In this document: one piece after another, positions 7,682 through 14,440 of the stretch
Layout: every line of letters begins with the position of its first letter
Position numbering within the stretch: position 1 is the first letter of the stretch
DNA from: an uncultured Chthonomonadaceae bacterium
GTDB lineage: Bacteria > Armatimonadota > Fimbriimonadia > Fimbriimonadales > Fimbriimonadaceae
Assembly (NCBI GenBank): GCA_946479035.1
Contig: CAMLDW010000040.1
Coordinates: forward strand, 1-20,607
Direction of reading: 5' to 3'
Length of the DNA stretch: 20,607 bases
Program-made: the position numbers and the translations under genes
Notes under the pieces: model-generated
What the model saw: only the letters and a program-made list of their open reading frames with translations
Databases searched by the model: none
What the model was told of the DNA's origin: nothing

Positions 7682-7711
7682 CTCGCGGCCGCGCTCCAGC
7701 GCGGCCGCGAG
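7682..7711 (-). terminator. Perfect 13-bp GC hairpin after pilC
   Basis: CTCGCGGCCGCGC (7682-7694) and GCGCGGCCGCGAG (7699-7711) pair perfectly around the loop TCCA. It begins 10 nt after the pilC stop and precedes the sigma-GGDEF gene on the same strand. There is no T-tract, so it is either a Rho-independent-like terminator of the GC-only type or an RNA stability element that would lower read-through into the sigma gene. Confidence 0.6.
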
Positions 7712-7720
7712 GGGAGCGTT

Positions 7721-8926
7721 CTAGTTCTGTACGCTGTTGACCAGCTTGAAGATCGGTGTCATGACCGAGATCGCGATGAAGCCGACCACGACGCCTAGGA
7801 AGATGATCAGCAGCGGCTCGATCATCGAAGTGAGTCCCTTGACGGTCGACTCGACCTCGCTGTCATAAAAGTCGCCGACCTTGACGAGCATCTCGGAGAG
7901 GCGGCCCGACTCTTCGCCGACGTCGATCATGTGAGTGACCATCGTCGGGAAAAGGCCGGATGCGGCGAGCGGCGCGCTGAGCTTTTGTCCTTCGCGGATG
8001 CTCGCGCGCGTCTCGTCGATCGCCTCGCTGAGGATCCTGTTGTTCAGGGTCTCGCCGGTGATCTCCAGTCCGCGCATCATCGGTACGCCGCTGTTGAGCA
8101 GCGTGCCGAACGTGCGGCAGAAGCGCGCGATGCTCATCTTGAGCGTCAGTTCGCCGACGACCGGGAACTTGAGCTTGAAGTAGTCGAGCTGGTAGCGGCC
8201 GCGCGTCGTCTTGGCGTACATCTTGAGGCCGATGAACGCGCCGACCGCGAGCACGATGATGACCCACCACTTGCTCTGCATGAAGTCGCCGATGGCGAAG
8301 AGGAACTTCGTGACGGGCGGCATCTCTGCGTTCATACCGTCGAAGATCTCCTTGAACTTCGGAAGCACAAAGCTGAACAGCACGAAGAGCATGATCTGCG
8401 AGAAGCACAGCACGAGCACCGGGTACATCATCGCGCCCTTGATCTTGGCTCGCGTCTCGTTCTCGTACTCGAGGAAGCCCGAGAGCCTGTCGAGGATCGT
8501 GTCGAGGATGCCACCTAGCTCGGCGGCGCGGATCATGTTGACGTAGAGCTTGTTAAAGACGTGCGGGTGCTTGGCCATCGCGTCGTGCAGCGTCTGGCCC
8601 GACTTGACGTCCAGCGTCACCGCATCGAGCGCCTGCTTGAGCGTGAGGTCCTTGGTCTGGCTCGCCAGGATCTCGAGGCAGCGAAGGATCGGGATGCCTG
8701 CGTCGATCATGGTCGCGAACTGCCGCGAGAACACGACGAGGCTCTTGAGCTTCATCTTTCCCGGACGCCGGGTCGACGCCTTCTTCGCCCTTGTCTGCTG
8801 CACGTCGACGATCTGCATCGACTGCTCGCGAAGCTTGCTGAGGACGAGCGCCTCGTTGTCGGCCTCCATGACGGACTTGATCATCCGACCGGAAGCGTCT
8901 ACTGCTGTGTAGGCATAAAATGGCAT
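7721..8926 (-). CDS. pilC: Type IV pilus / type II secretion inner-membrane platform protein PilC/GspF
   Basis: This 401-residue protein has two copies of the T2SSF domain. The first (about 55-180) contains FSRQFATMIDAGIPILRCLEILA and AAELGGILDTILDRLSGFLEYE; the second (about 255-380) contains RFCRTFGTLLNSGVPMMRGLEI and GEESGRLSEMLVKVGDFYDSEV. Membrane helices are at about 155-185, 205-230 and 365-392, the last ending VGFIAISVMTPIFKLVNSV. The N-terminus MPFYAYTAVDASGRMIK is the usual one for the family, so the ATG at 8926 is chosen over the one at 8974; GGAG lies 9 nt upstream (8936-8939). PilC couples the cytoplasmic assembly and retraction ATPases to pilin polymerisation. No pilB, pilT or pilin gene is in the window, so it stands apart from the rest of its machine. 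Confidence 0.94.
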   Translation of the reverse strand: MPFYAYTAVDASGRMIKSVMEADNEALVLSKLREQSMQIVDVQQTRAKKASTRRPGKMKLKSLVVFSRQFATMIDAGIPILRCLEILASQTKDLTLKQALDAVTLDVKSGQTLHDAMAKHPHVFNKLYVNMIRAAELGGILDTILDRLSGFLEYENETRAKIKGAMMYPVLVLCFSQIMLFVLFSFVLPKFKEIFDGMNAEMPPVTKFLFAIGDFMQSKWWVIIVLAVGAFIGLKMYAKTTRGRYQLDYFKLKFPVVGELTLKMSIARFCRTFGTLLNSGVPMMRGLEITGETLNNRILSEAIDETRASIREGQKLSAPLAASGLFPTMVTHMIDVGEESGRLSEMLVKVGDFYDSEVESTVKGLTSMIEPLLIIFLGVVVGFIAISVMTPIFKLVNSVQN

Positions 8927-8952
8927 AGCGCCGTGCTCCGCGGGGCAGATGC

Positions 8953-8982
8953 CACATAGGGTGGACCTGCCCACACAGTCAA
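8953..8982 (-). promoter_or_regulatory. Possible promoter of pilC
   Basis: On the minus strand TTGACT (8982-8977) matches the -35 consensus in five of six positions, and TATGTG (8958-8953) follows after 18 nt as a weak -10. It lies 27 nt before the pilC start. The -10 is poor, so this is tentative. Confidence 0.3.
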
Positions 8983-9001
8983 ATTGTCGGCAGGAGAGAG
9001 G

Positions 9002-9015
9002 GCCTATCTGTAGGC
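9002..9015 (-). terminator. Small hairpin after the TPR gene
   Basis: GCCTA-TCTG-TAGGC forms a 5-bp stem 50 nt after the stop of the TPR protein. A related sequence GCCTACCCGCAGGC lies at 9051-9064 directly after that stop. Both are short and lack T-tracts, so termination is only a possibility. Confidence 0.2.
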
Positions 9016-9064
9016 TAGGGGGCGCAGGTTCCGGCCAAGCTAGGATTCGGGCCTACCCGCAGGC

Positions 9065-10897
9065 TCAAGACTCGATCTCGGCCAGGACCGGCCGGAGGTT
9101 TTCCGCATCCCTCGTGGCCTCCCTGATCTGTCGGGCGATCTTGAGCGCCTCTTCACGGTCGCCCGCGCGCTTGGCCGCGAGCGCGTAGTTGATCGCGATC
9201 AGCAGCGACTGGGGCATGTTCGCCAGCGCGACCTTCATCAGGTCGTAGGCCTCTCCTTCCCTTCCTTGGCCGGAGAGCGCGGTGCAAAGCTCGCCGTAGA
9301 CCGGCTCGCACGCCGGGAACATCTCGAGCGTCCTGCGCGCCGCGCCCTCCGCCTCTTGGAAGCGGTTCGTCTGGTTGAGCACCGAGGCCATCACCGCCCA
9401 GAGCTTCCAATAGTCCGCGAGCCAGGTCTTGAGCGGCGCGAGCTCGTTGAGCGCGCCCTCATAGTCGCCGCCTTCGGCTCGTTTGGTCGCGGACTCGACC
9501 GCCTCGGCGCGCTTGGGCTGCTCCAGCTCGATGAGCCAGGCGAGGGTCTTGGCGCGCGTGTTCTCGTCGGGGTTGGCTGCGAGGATGTCCTTCAGGACCT
9601 TGGGGATCTCGAACTCCCGCCCAGCGGCGCTGAGCGTCTGCGCGTACTCGCTGAGCACGGGCACGTCGGTCGGAGCGGCGTCGAGGACCTCTTCGTAAAG
9701 GTCCATCGCCTTGTCGTACTCTTCCTTCTGTGCGAGGAACGGCGCGAAGTAGCGCTTGACGACCGTCGGCTCTTCGAGGCTCTCGATCGCTCTCTCGAAC
9801 GTCTGTCGCGCCTCTGCCTCCTTGCCCAGCCCCGCGAGGGCGATCGCGAGCTTGGCGTGCGCTTGCGCGTTTTGCGGCGCTTTGGCGATCACTTCGCGCC
9901 AGAGTTCGGGGACCTCGTGCCCGCGGCCCGTCATGACGAGCACGTTCGAGAGGAAGTCCATCGACGGCTTGTCTTCGCCCTCGAGCTCCACTGCCTTGCG
10001 GTAGTTGCGCTCGGCGTTGACCGGCATCTTGAGCGCGAGCTGCTCGTGCCCGAGGCGAGTGAGGATCGCGGGCTCTTCCGGCTCGATCGCGTGCGCCTTT
10101 TCGAAAGACTCTGCCGCCTTGTCGTGCCGGTCAGCGGCGGAGTAAAGGCTTCCGAGCGCGAACCACGCGCGCGCGTCGTTCGGCTGCAGCTCCGTCGCGC
10201 GCTTGAGGTGCTTCTCAATCGTGACGACGTTGCCTAGCCGGTACTGCGTGCAGAGGCGGCCCAGCTCGACGAGGGTGAGATAGGGGCCTTCCCAGTCGTT
10301 GTCCGCCTCGACCGCCTTCGTGAGCGCCTCCATCGCCGGGTCCGGATCGAACGTGCGCAGCACCATGCCCTGCGCGCGCTCGACGTACTGCGTGGCGTCG
10401 TAGCCGAGCAGGAAGTTGCGAAAGGCCTGGGAGTCCTCGGTGCCGAAGAGCCCTTCGTCGGTCTTGAGCTCCTGAGGCAGTTCAGAGCCTAGCTCCGCTA
10501 CAAAGTCGTTGACCAGGCTCCGCAGCGCGTTCAGCATCCCGCCGGGCAGGTACGTGTACTCTTTCTTAGTGGCGGCTCCGTCTCCGCGCGCGTGCCAGCG
10601 CACGGTCATCGTGCCGCCGCCCGCGCTCGTCTCCGTCAGCAGGCCGTCCACGACCTTGTCCGTGTCCGACTGCGAGAAGAACTCCTCGATCATCTTCTCG
10701 TCGTTCAAGGACTCCGAGGGGTTGATGTGCGCAAAACGCGGCACGCCCGCCTCATCGGCGCGGCCCATGTAGGAGACCGGGTTGACCTCGTGGCCGCTCA
10801 CTTGCCTACCGATCTCGCCGACGAAACCTGCCGCCTGGCGCGCGAACGCGGGCTCGGTGTCCGGGCCTGCGTTGAACGGCAGAACGGCGATCTTCAT
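9065..10897 (-). CDS. TPR-repeat protein with TolB-N-like N-terminal domain
   Basis: This 610-residue protein has no signal peptide or membrane segment, so it is cytoplasmic. Residues 1-120 start MKIAVLPFNAG, the strand seen in the small alpha/beta domain that precedes TPR arrays in TolB-N/adenylate-cyclase-associated proteins (IAVLPF), with MIEEFFSQSDTDKVVDGLLTE further on. From about 210 to 600 come tetratricopeptide repeats, for example ATELQPNDARAWFALGSLY, EKAHAIEPEEPAILTRLG and AKAPQNAQAHAKLAIALAG. TPR proteins of this kind are scaffolds; no partner or enzymatic site can be seen. The start at 10897 lacks a Shine-Dalgarno and has TACACT 9 nt upstream. It lies 44 nt downstream of the threonine dehydrogenase gene on the same strand but seems to have its own promoter. 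Confidence 0.85.
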   Translation of the reverse strand: MKIAVLPFNAGPDTEPAFARQAAGFVGEIGRQVSGHEVNPVSYMGRADEAGVPRFAHINPSESLNDEKMIEEFFSQSDTDKVVDGLLTETSAGGGTMTVRWHARGDGAATKKEYTYLPGGMLNALRSLVNDFVAELGSELPQELKTDEGLFGTEDSQAFRNFLLGYDATQYVERAQGMVLRTFDPDPAMEALTKAVEADNDWEGPYLTLVELGRLCTQYRLGNVVTIEKHLKRATELQPNDARAWFALGSLYSAADRHDKAAESFEKAHAIEPEEPAILTRLGHEQLALKMPVNAERNYRKAVELEGEDKPSMDFLSNVLVMTGRGHEVPELWREVIAKAPQNAQAHAKLAIALAGLGKEAEARQTFERAIESLEEPTVVKRYFAPFLAQKEEYDKAMDLYEEVLDAAPTDVPVLSEYAQTLSAAGREFEIPKVLKDILAANPDENTRAKTLAWLIELEQPKRAEAVESATKRAEGGDYEGALNELAPLKTWLADYWKLWAVMASVLNQTNRFQEAEGAARRTLEMFPACEPVYGELCTALSGQGREGEAYDLMKVALANMPQSLLIAINYALAAKRAGDREEALKIARQIREATRDAENLRPVLAEIES

Positions 10898-10906
10898 GGA
10901 TAGAGG

Positions 10907-10912
10907 AGTGTA
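10907..10912 (-). promoter_or_regulatory. -10 hexamer TACACT, probable leaderless start
   Basis: On the minus strand TACACT ends 9 nt before the ATG of the TPR protein (10897). The 9-nt spacer is pyrimidine-rich, the opposite of a Shine-Dalgarno. It lies just after the threonine dehydrogenase stop (10942). Confidence 0.45.
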
Positions 10913-10941
10913 CCTATGGGCTCAAAGTCGTGAGCCGTGAG

Positions 10942-11973
10942 TCATGAGTCGAACGTCAGCACGATCTTCCCCGCCTTTCCTTCCTTCAGGATCCTCATGG
11001 CGCAGTCGATCTCGGTGAAGTGCATCTCGTGCGTCACGACTGGCGTCAAATCAAGCCTCTTCTCCGTGAAGAGCCAGTCCATCTGCTCCCACGTCTGCCA
11101 AATCTTGCGCCCGATGATCCCTTGCAGGTGCAGCCCCTTGAAGATCACCTTGTTCATGTCCATAAAGCGCAGGCGGTCGGCGTAGAGCCCGAGCAACGCG
11201 ACCCGGCCGCCCGGCCGCGTGCGCTCGATCGCGAGCTCGAGCGAGCCGGGGTGCCCGGACATCTCGAGCGTCGCGTCAAAGCCGTGCGGGACCTCTTTCT
11301 CCAAGACCGCGTGAACGTCGTCCTTCGTCGGGTTCAGCACGCGGTCCGCCCCGAGCTTCTTGGCCAGCGCGATGCGGTAGTCGCTGACCTCCGTCCCGTA
11401 CACCGTCGCAGCGCCGAGCGCCTTGCAGATCGCGACGCCGAAAAGGCCGATCGGGCCGAGCCCGGTCACCAGTATGGACTGGCCCTCGATCGGCCCCTCC
11501 ATGACAGTGTGCACGGCGTTCCCGACCGCATCCTGCATACAAGCGACGCTGCGCGGCACGACGTCGGAGGTCGGGCGCGCGTTCGCGGCGGGGATCACTG
11601 CGAAAGGGGAGAACCCGCCGTCCACGTCGACGCCGAGGATCTGCGTGTTCTCGCAAAGGTGCCCGAGCCCGAGCCGGCACATGCGGCAGGTGCCGTCCAC
11701 GATGTGCGACTCCGTCGCCACGAAGTCGCCGACCTTGCGGTCCGTCACGCCCTCGCCCACTTCGATCACGGTGCCGCAGAACTCGTGCCCGATGATCCGC
11801 GGCGGCTTGATTCGGCCCGCGCTCCAGGCGTCCCAGCTGTAGATGTGCAGGTCGGTGCCGCAGACCGAAGCTTTCTCCACCTTGATCTTGACCGTGCCTG
11901 GCCGGACCTGCGGTTCCGGGACGTCAACGACCTCGACGCCCGGTTGCGGCGCGGTCTTGGCGATGGCTTTCAC
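10942..11973 (-). CDS. tdh: L-threonine 3-dehydrogenase-like zinc alcohol dehydrogenase
   Basis: This 343-residue medium-chain dehydrogenase aligns with E. coli Tdh (341 residues) without a gap through residue 110. Tdh oxidises L-threonine to 2-amino-3-oxobutyrate with NAD+. Visible residues are C38, T40 and H43 (CGTDLHIYSWDAW), H63-E64 (GHEF), H90, and structural-zinc C96, C99 and C107. The fourth structural ligand, C93 in E. coli, is Asp here (HIVDGTCRMC). The Rossmann GLGPIG (near 170) and EMSGHPGSLE (near 240) also match. The start is GTG at 11973, giving MKAIAKTAPQPG as in the family; TACTAT ends 7 nt upstream and no Shine-Dalgarno exists, so the farther ATG at 12015 is rejected. A kbl partner for 2-amino-3-oxobutyrate is not in the window, so another polyol or sugar alcohol substrate is possible. 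Confidence 0.82.
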   Translation of the reverse strand: MKAIAKTAPQPGVEVVDVPEPQVRPGTVKIKVEKASVCGTDLHIYSWDAWSAGRIKPPRIIGHEFCGTVIEVGEGVTDRKVGDFVATESHIVDGTCRMCRLGLGHLCENTQILGVDVDGGFSPFAVIPAANARPTSDVVPRSVACMQDAVGNAVHTVMEGPIEGQSILVTGLGPIGLFGVAICKALGAATVYGTEVSDYRIALAKKLGADRVLNPTKDDVHAVLEKEVPHGFDATLEMSGHPGSLELAIERTRPGGRVALLGLYADRLRFMDMNKVIFKGLHLQGIIGRKIWQTWEQMDWLFTEKRLDLTPVVTHEMHFTEIDCAMRILKEGKAGKIVLTFDS

Positions 11974-11980
11974 GCGTCCG

Positions 11981-11986
11981 ATAGTA
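11981..11986 (-). promoter_or_regulatory. -10 hexamer TACTAT, probable leaderless start
   Basis: On the minus strand TACTAT is followed by 7 nt and then the GTG start at 11973. No Shine-Dalgarno sequence is present. The spacing puts the transcript start at or beside the start codon. Confidence 0.55.
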
Positions 11987-12106
11987 CCTGCGGGGTTTTG
12001 GCCCGCAGGACGCACGTCTTTACGTTCCCTTAACGGCGAGGACGTAGCCTGCGAGCGGCTCCGAGCCGTCGTGGGGCGCCAGTCCGGCGCGTGTCAAGGC
12101 GCATGC

Positions 12107-12130
12107 TAAACTGGCCCCTAACGGCGGAGG
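12107..12130 (+). promoter_or_regulatory. -10-like TAAACT and GGAGG ribosome site for the 12141 gene
   Basis: TAAACT (12107-12112) could be the -10 box, with no clear -35. GGAGG (12126-12130) lies 10 nt before the TTG at 12141 and is what fixes that unusual start codon. The gap 11974-12140 also holds the divergent -10 of the dehydrogenase gene. Confidence 0.4.
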
Positions 12131-12140
12131 AACCACAGGT

Positions 12141-13262
12141 TTGGGCAGCGCATACACACCCGGTCTGACTGTCAGCGGCGACATCGTCGTGCAGCGCACA
12201 CGGCGCCTCCCCATCAAGGGCGAGGTGCTGGTCAAGGTCGGTGACTCCGTCGGGCCGGACGACGTCGTGGCCCGCGCGATGCTCCCGGGCCCGCAACAGG
12301 CGATCAAGCTCGCCGAAAAGCTCGGCGTGGAGGCGGGCGAGGTCGAAGGCTTCTTCATGTTCAAGGTCGGCGACACGATCGAGAAAGGGCAGCTCGTCGC
12401 GCAGACCAAGGGCGTGTGGGGGCTGTTCAAGCAGGAGGTCTTCAGCGACTACGCCGGTAAGGTCGAGTCGATCTCGAAAGTGACGGGCCACGCGCTCGTG
12501 CGCGAGGCGTCCGTGCCGGTCGAGATCAAAAGCTACATCCGCGGCAAGGTCGTTGAAGTGATGGAAGGGGACGGCGCGGTGATTGAGGCGCGCGGCGGCA
12601 TGGTCCAGGGCATCTTCGGCGTCGGCGGCGAGCACAACGGGCCGATCCGCGTCGCGGTCTCCTCGCCGGACGAGGCGCTCGAGGCCTCGCACGTCAAGGA
12701 CGACGACAAGGGCAAGGTCCTCGTCGGCGGCTCGGGCGTGACGTACGAGGCGATCGTGCGCGCCACGCAGGTGGGCGCGGTCGGGCTCGTCGTCGGCGCG
12801 GTGCGCGACGTCGACCTTACGAAGTTCCTCGGGTACGACATCGGGGTCGCGATCACGGGACAGGAGGCGATCTCGCTGGCCCTGGTGGCGACAGAGGGCT
12901 TCGGCAAGCTCCGCATGGCGCAGCGCACGTTCGACCTGCTCAAGACGCTCGATGGAAGGCAGGCGAGCCTTAACGGCGCGACGCAGATCCGCGCGGGCGT
13001 GATCCGCCCGGAGGTGATCGTGCCGCTCACGGAGAACACCGGCCCGGTCGCTTCGGCGGGAGAGGGCACCGCGCTCACGGTCGGCACGCCCGTGCGCGTG
13101 ATCCGCGAGCCGTACTTCGGGCGGCTCGGTGCAGTCACCGCCCTGCCTTCGCAGCTACAGACGGTGGACAGCGGCGCGCGCGTGCGCGTGCTGCAAGCGA
13201 AGCTCGAGGACGGCCAAGAGGTCACGGTCCCCAGGGCGAACGTCGAGATCATCGCGGGCTAA
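12141..13262 (+). CDS. Conserved protein of unknown function with lipoyl-like and KOW-like ends
   Basis: This 373-residue protein has no signal or membrane segment. The TTG start at 12141 is supported by GGAGG 10 nt upstream and by the N-terminus YTPGLTVSGDIVVQ. Residues about 25-125 resemble a biotinyl/lipoyl-type hybrid barrel (LPIKGEVLVKVGDSVGPDDVVAR, FKVGDTIEKGQLVAQTKG) without the modified lysine motif MKM. The middle contains a strand-helix-strand stretch (VLVGGSGVTYEAIVRATQVG, GAVGLVVGAVRDVDLTKFLG) that I recognise only as a conserved hypothetical family. The last 60 residues (GTPVRVIREPYFGRLGAVTAL) look like a KOW/SH3 barrel as found in NusG and ribosomal proteins. The next gene, a response regulator, starts at the base after its stop, so the two are probably co-expressed. 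Nucleic-acid contact through the KOW-like end is an inference. Confidence 0.75.
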   Translation: MGSAYTPGLTVSGDIVVQRTRRLPIKGEVLVKVGDSVGPDDVVARAMLPGPQQAIKLAEKLGVEAGEVEGFFMFKVGDTIEKGQLVAQTKGVWGLFKQEVFSDYAGKVESISKVTGHALVREASVPVEIKSYIRGKVVEVMEGDGAVIEARGGMVQGIFGVGGEHNGPIRVAVSSPDEALEASHVKDDDKGKVLVGGSGVTYEAIVRATQVGAVGLVVGAVRDVDLTKFLGYDIGVAITGQEAISLALVATEGFGKLRMAQRTFDLLKTLDGRQASLNGATQIRAGVIRPEVIVPLTENTGPVASAGEGTALTVGTPVRVIREPYFGRLGAVTALPSQLQTVDSGARVRVLQAKLEDGQEVTVPRANVEIIAG

Positions 13263-13937
13263 ATGAAGATCCTTGTCGTAGACGACGAGACCACGATACT
13301 GGAAACGGTGGAGCACAAGCTCCGCAAGGACGGCCACACCGTCTTTACGTCCGAGAGCGCCGAAGAGGGGATGCGCGTGTACCGCCTGGTCAAACCAGAC
13401 CTGCTCCTGCTCGATGTGATGCTGCCCGGCCGCAGCGGCTTCGACTTCGCGCAGTCGGTGCGGCGCGACAGCCAGGTCCCGATCATCTTTCTCACCGCGC
13501 GCTCGGCGGAGAATGACCGCGTCGAAGGACTGGAGATGGGGGGCGACGACTATATCGTCAAGCCGTTCTCGCTGGCCGAGCTCGCCGCGCGGGTGAAGAG
13601 CGTGCTGCGCCGCACGAAGTCCGGCGGGCCGCCGGTCGACGTGGTGGAGTCGGGGGACCTGCGCGTCGACCCGCGCACGCACACGACGACCCTCTCCGGG
13701 CGCGACGTCTCGCTCTCGCCCAAGGAGTTCGCGCTTCTGCACTTCTTGGCCTCGCACCCAGGGCAGGTCTTCAGCCGCGACACGCTGCTCGACCGCGTGT
13801 GGGGGCACGACGCCTATGTGAGCGCGCGGACCGTGGATGTGCACGTGCGCTGGCTGCGCGAGCACTTGGAGCCCGAGCCCTCGAAGCCCGTCCGCCTGCT
13901 CACCGTCCGCGGCGTGGGCTACAAGTTCGTGGCGTAA
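13263..13937 (+). CDS. OmpR/PhoB-family response regulator
   Basis: This 224-residue protein has a receiver domain (1-115) with the acidic pocket D7-D8, phospho-acceptor D51 (LLLLDVMLPG), T78 and K100 (VKPFS). A winged-helix DNA-binding domain (about 130-224) contains LSPKEFALLHFLASHPGQVF, TVDVHVRWLREHLE and the C-terminal TVRGVGYKF. It activates or represses promoters as a dimer when phosphorylated. The ATG follows the upstream stop without a gap, so translation probably depends on coupling to the 12141 gene. No histidine kinase gene lies nearby, so it is an orphan in this window and its signal is unknown. It is convergent with the small 13974 gene, 36 nt away. Confidence 0.95.
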   Translation: MKILVVDDETTILETVEHKLRKDGHTVFTSESAEEGMRVYRLVKPDLLLLDVMLPGRSGFDFAQSVRRDSQVPIIFLTARSAENDRVEGLEMGGDDYIVKPFSLAELAARVKSVLRRTKSGGPPVDVVESGDLRVDPRTHTTTLSGRDVSLSPKEFALLHFLASHPGQVFSRDTLLDRVWGHDAYVSARTVDVHVRWLREHLEPEPSKPVRLLTVRGVGYKFVA

Positions 13938-13973
13938 GCGTCGCTCGGCTATCCAGACCCGCGCCGCAATCTG

Positions 13974-14282
13974 CTACTCGCTCTTGTGCTTCTGCGGCGA
14001 GCCGAGCACGCCCTGCTGTTCCCTTCTGCGCCTGCGCAGCAGCAGCGCCTCGCGCGCGAGGTCGAGATGGTACAGCGCGGTCGCGTTCTCCTCGCACGAC
14101 AGGTCGCGGCCCTGGAAGTCGAGCAGCTTGTCCACCAGCACGTCGATCACGTCCTCGACGCGGCAGCCGTTCACGCCCACCTCGCCAGGGTGCCCGTGCT
14201 GGAAGGTGATCGCGATGTGCTTGGTGTTGATCTGCGCTTCGCTGCCGTCGATGTGACGGAACTTCTCCATGTTTTCGCCCAT
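13974..14282 (-). CDS. Small protein resembling the phage Acb2/Tad1-type family
   Basis: This is a 102-residue soluble protein. The ATG at 14282 has GGAG 7 nt upstream (14290-14293), better than the internal ATG at 14270. Residues about 22-95 fit a pattern I know from small phage proteins: FQ-x-G-xxx-EVGVNG-xxx-ED early, then DxLxxFQ, CxENAxALxxLxxA, and LxxRxxxREQQGVxG near the end. Here these read ITFQHGHPGEVGVNGCRVED, VDKLLDFQGRDLSCEENA and RRRRREQQGVLG. Such phage proteins have been grouped with Acb2/Tad1, oligomeric sponges that bind cyclic nucleotides or gcADPR and blunt CBASS and Thoeris defence. The grouping is from memory and the function here is an inference. No phage genes flank it: a response regulator lies convergent and an alpha-mannosidase upstream. 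It may be a phage remnant, a host regulator of nucleotide signals, or an unrelated look-alike. Confidence 0.6.
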   Translation of the reverse strand: MGENMEKFRHIDGSEAQINTKHIAITFQHGHPGEVGVNGCRVEDVIDVLVDKLLDFQGRDLSCEENATALYHLDLAREALLLRRRRREQQGVLGSPQKHKSE

Positions 14283-14325
14283 GTCGTTTCTCCAGCGGCG
14301 CAGGAGCGCCTCGGCCCAGGATACC

Positions 14326-14345
14326 GGGGCCGCAGACTAGGCCCC
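14326..14345. repeat. GC hairpin between mannosidase and small gene
   Basis: GGGGCC (14326-14331) pairs with GGCCCC (14340-14345) around an 8-nt loop; CCCAGG (14315-14320) and CCTGGG (14344-14349) offer a competing outer stem. It lies in the 158-nt gap upstream of the Acb2/Tad1-like gene, so it would be in the leader of any read-through transcript from the mannosidase gene. Confidence 0.35.
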
Positions 14346-14380
14346 TGGGATGCGTCGCAAATCGTGTACGTCGCCAAATG

Positions 14381-14437
14381 GGCGCCCAGCCGGGTGACCA
14401 CCCGGCGACGGCGCAGCCAGGCGAACACCTGGCGGCG
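14381..14437. repeat. Tandem pair of related hairpins after the mannosidase gene
   Basis: Two copies of a unit of about 27 nt follow each other. Copy one has GCCGGGT (14389-14395) pairing with ACCCGGC (14400-14406); copy two has GCCAGG (14416-14421) pairing with CCTGGC (14428-14433). The units share the frame CAGCC-GG-G-CACC-GGCG with differences that keep each stem paired. They lie directly after the mannosidase stop (14441, minus strand). No T-tract follows. They could terminate or stabilise the mannosidase mRNA 3' end. Confidence 0.5.
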
Positions 14438-14440
14438 ACA

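Noticed and set aside
8927..8974. Earlier ATG (8974) for pilC
   Set aside because: The 16 extra residues are not PilC-like; the ATG at 8926 has GGAG at good spacing and gives the usual MPFYAYTAxD start.
11974..12015. Earlier ATG (12015) for the threonine dehydrogenase-like gene
   Set aside because: The family begins at MKAxxK, which matches the GTG at 11973, and the TACTAT hexamer lies inside the would-be extension.
13974..14282. Prophage or genomic island around the Acb2/Tad1-like gene
   Set aside because: No integrase, terminase, structural gene, tRNA or direct-repeat att pair is visible anywhere in the window.
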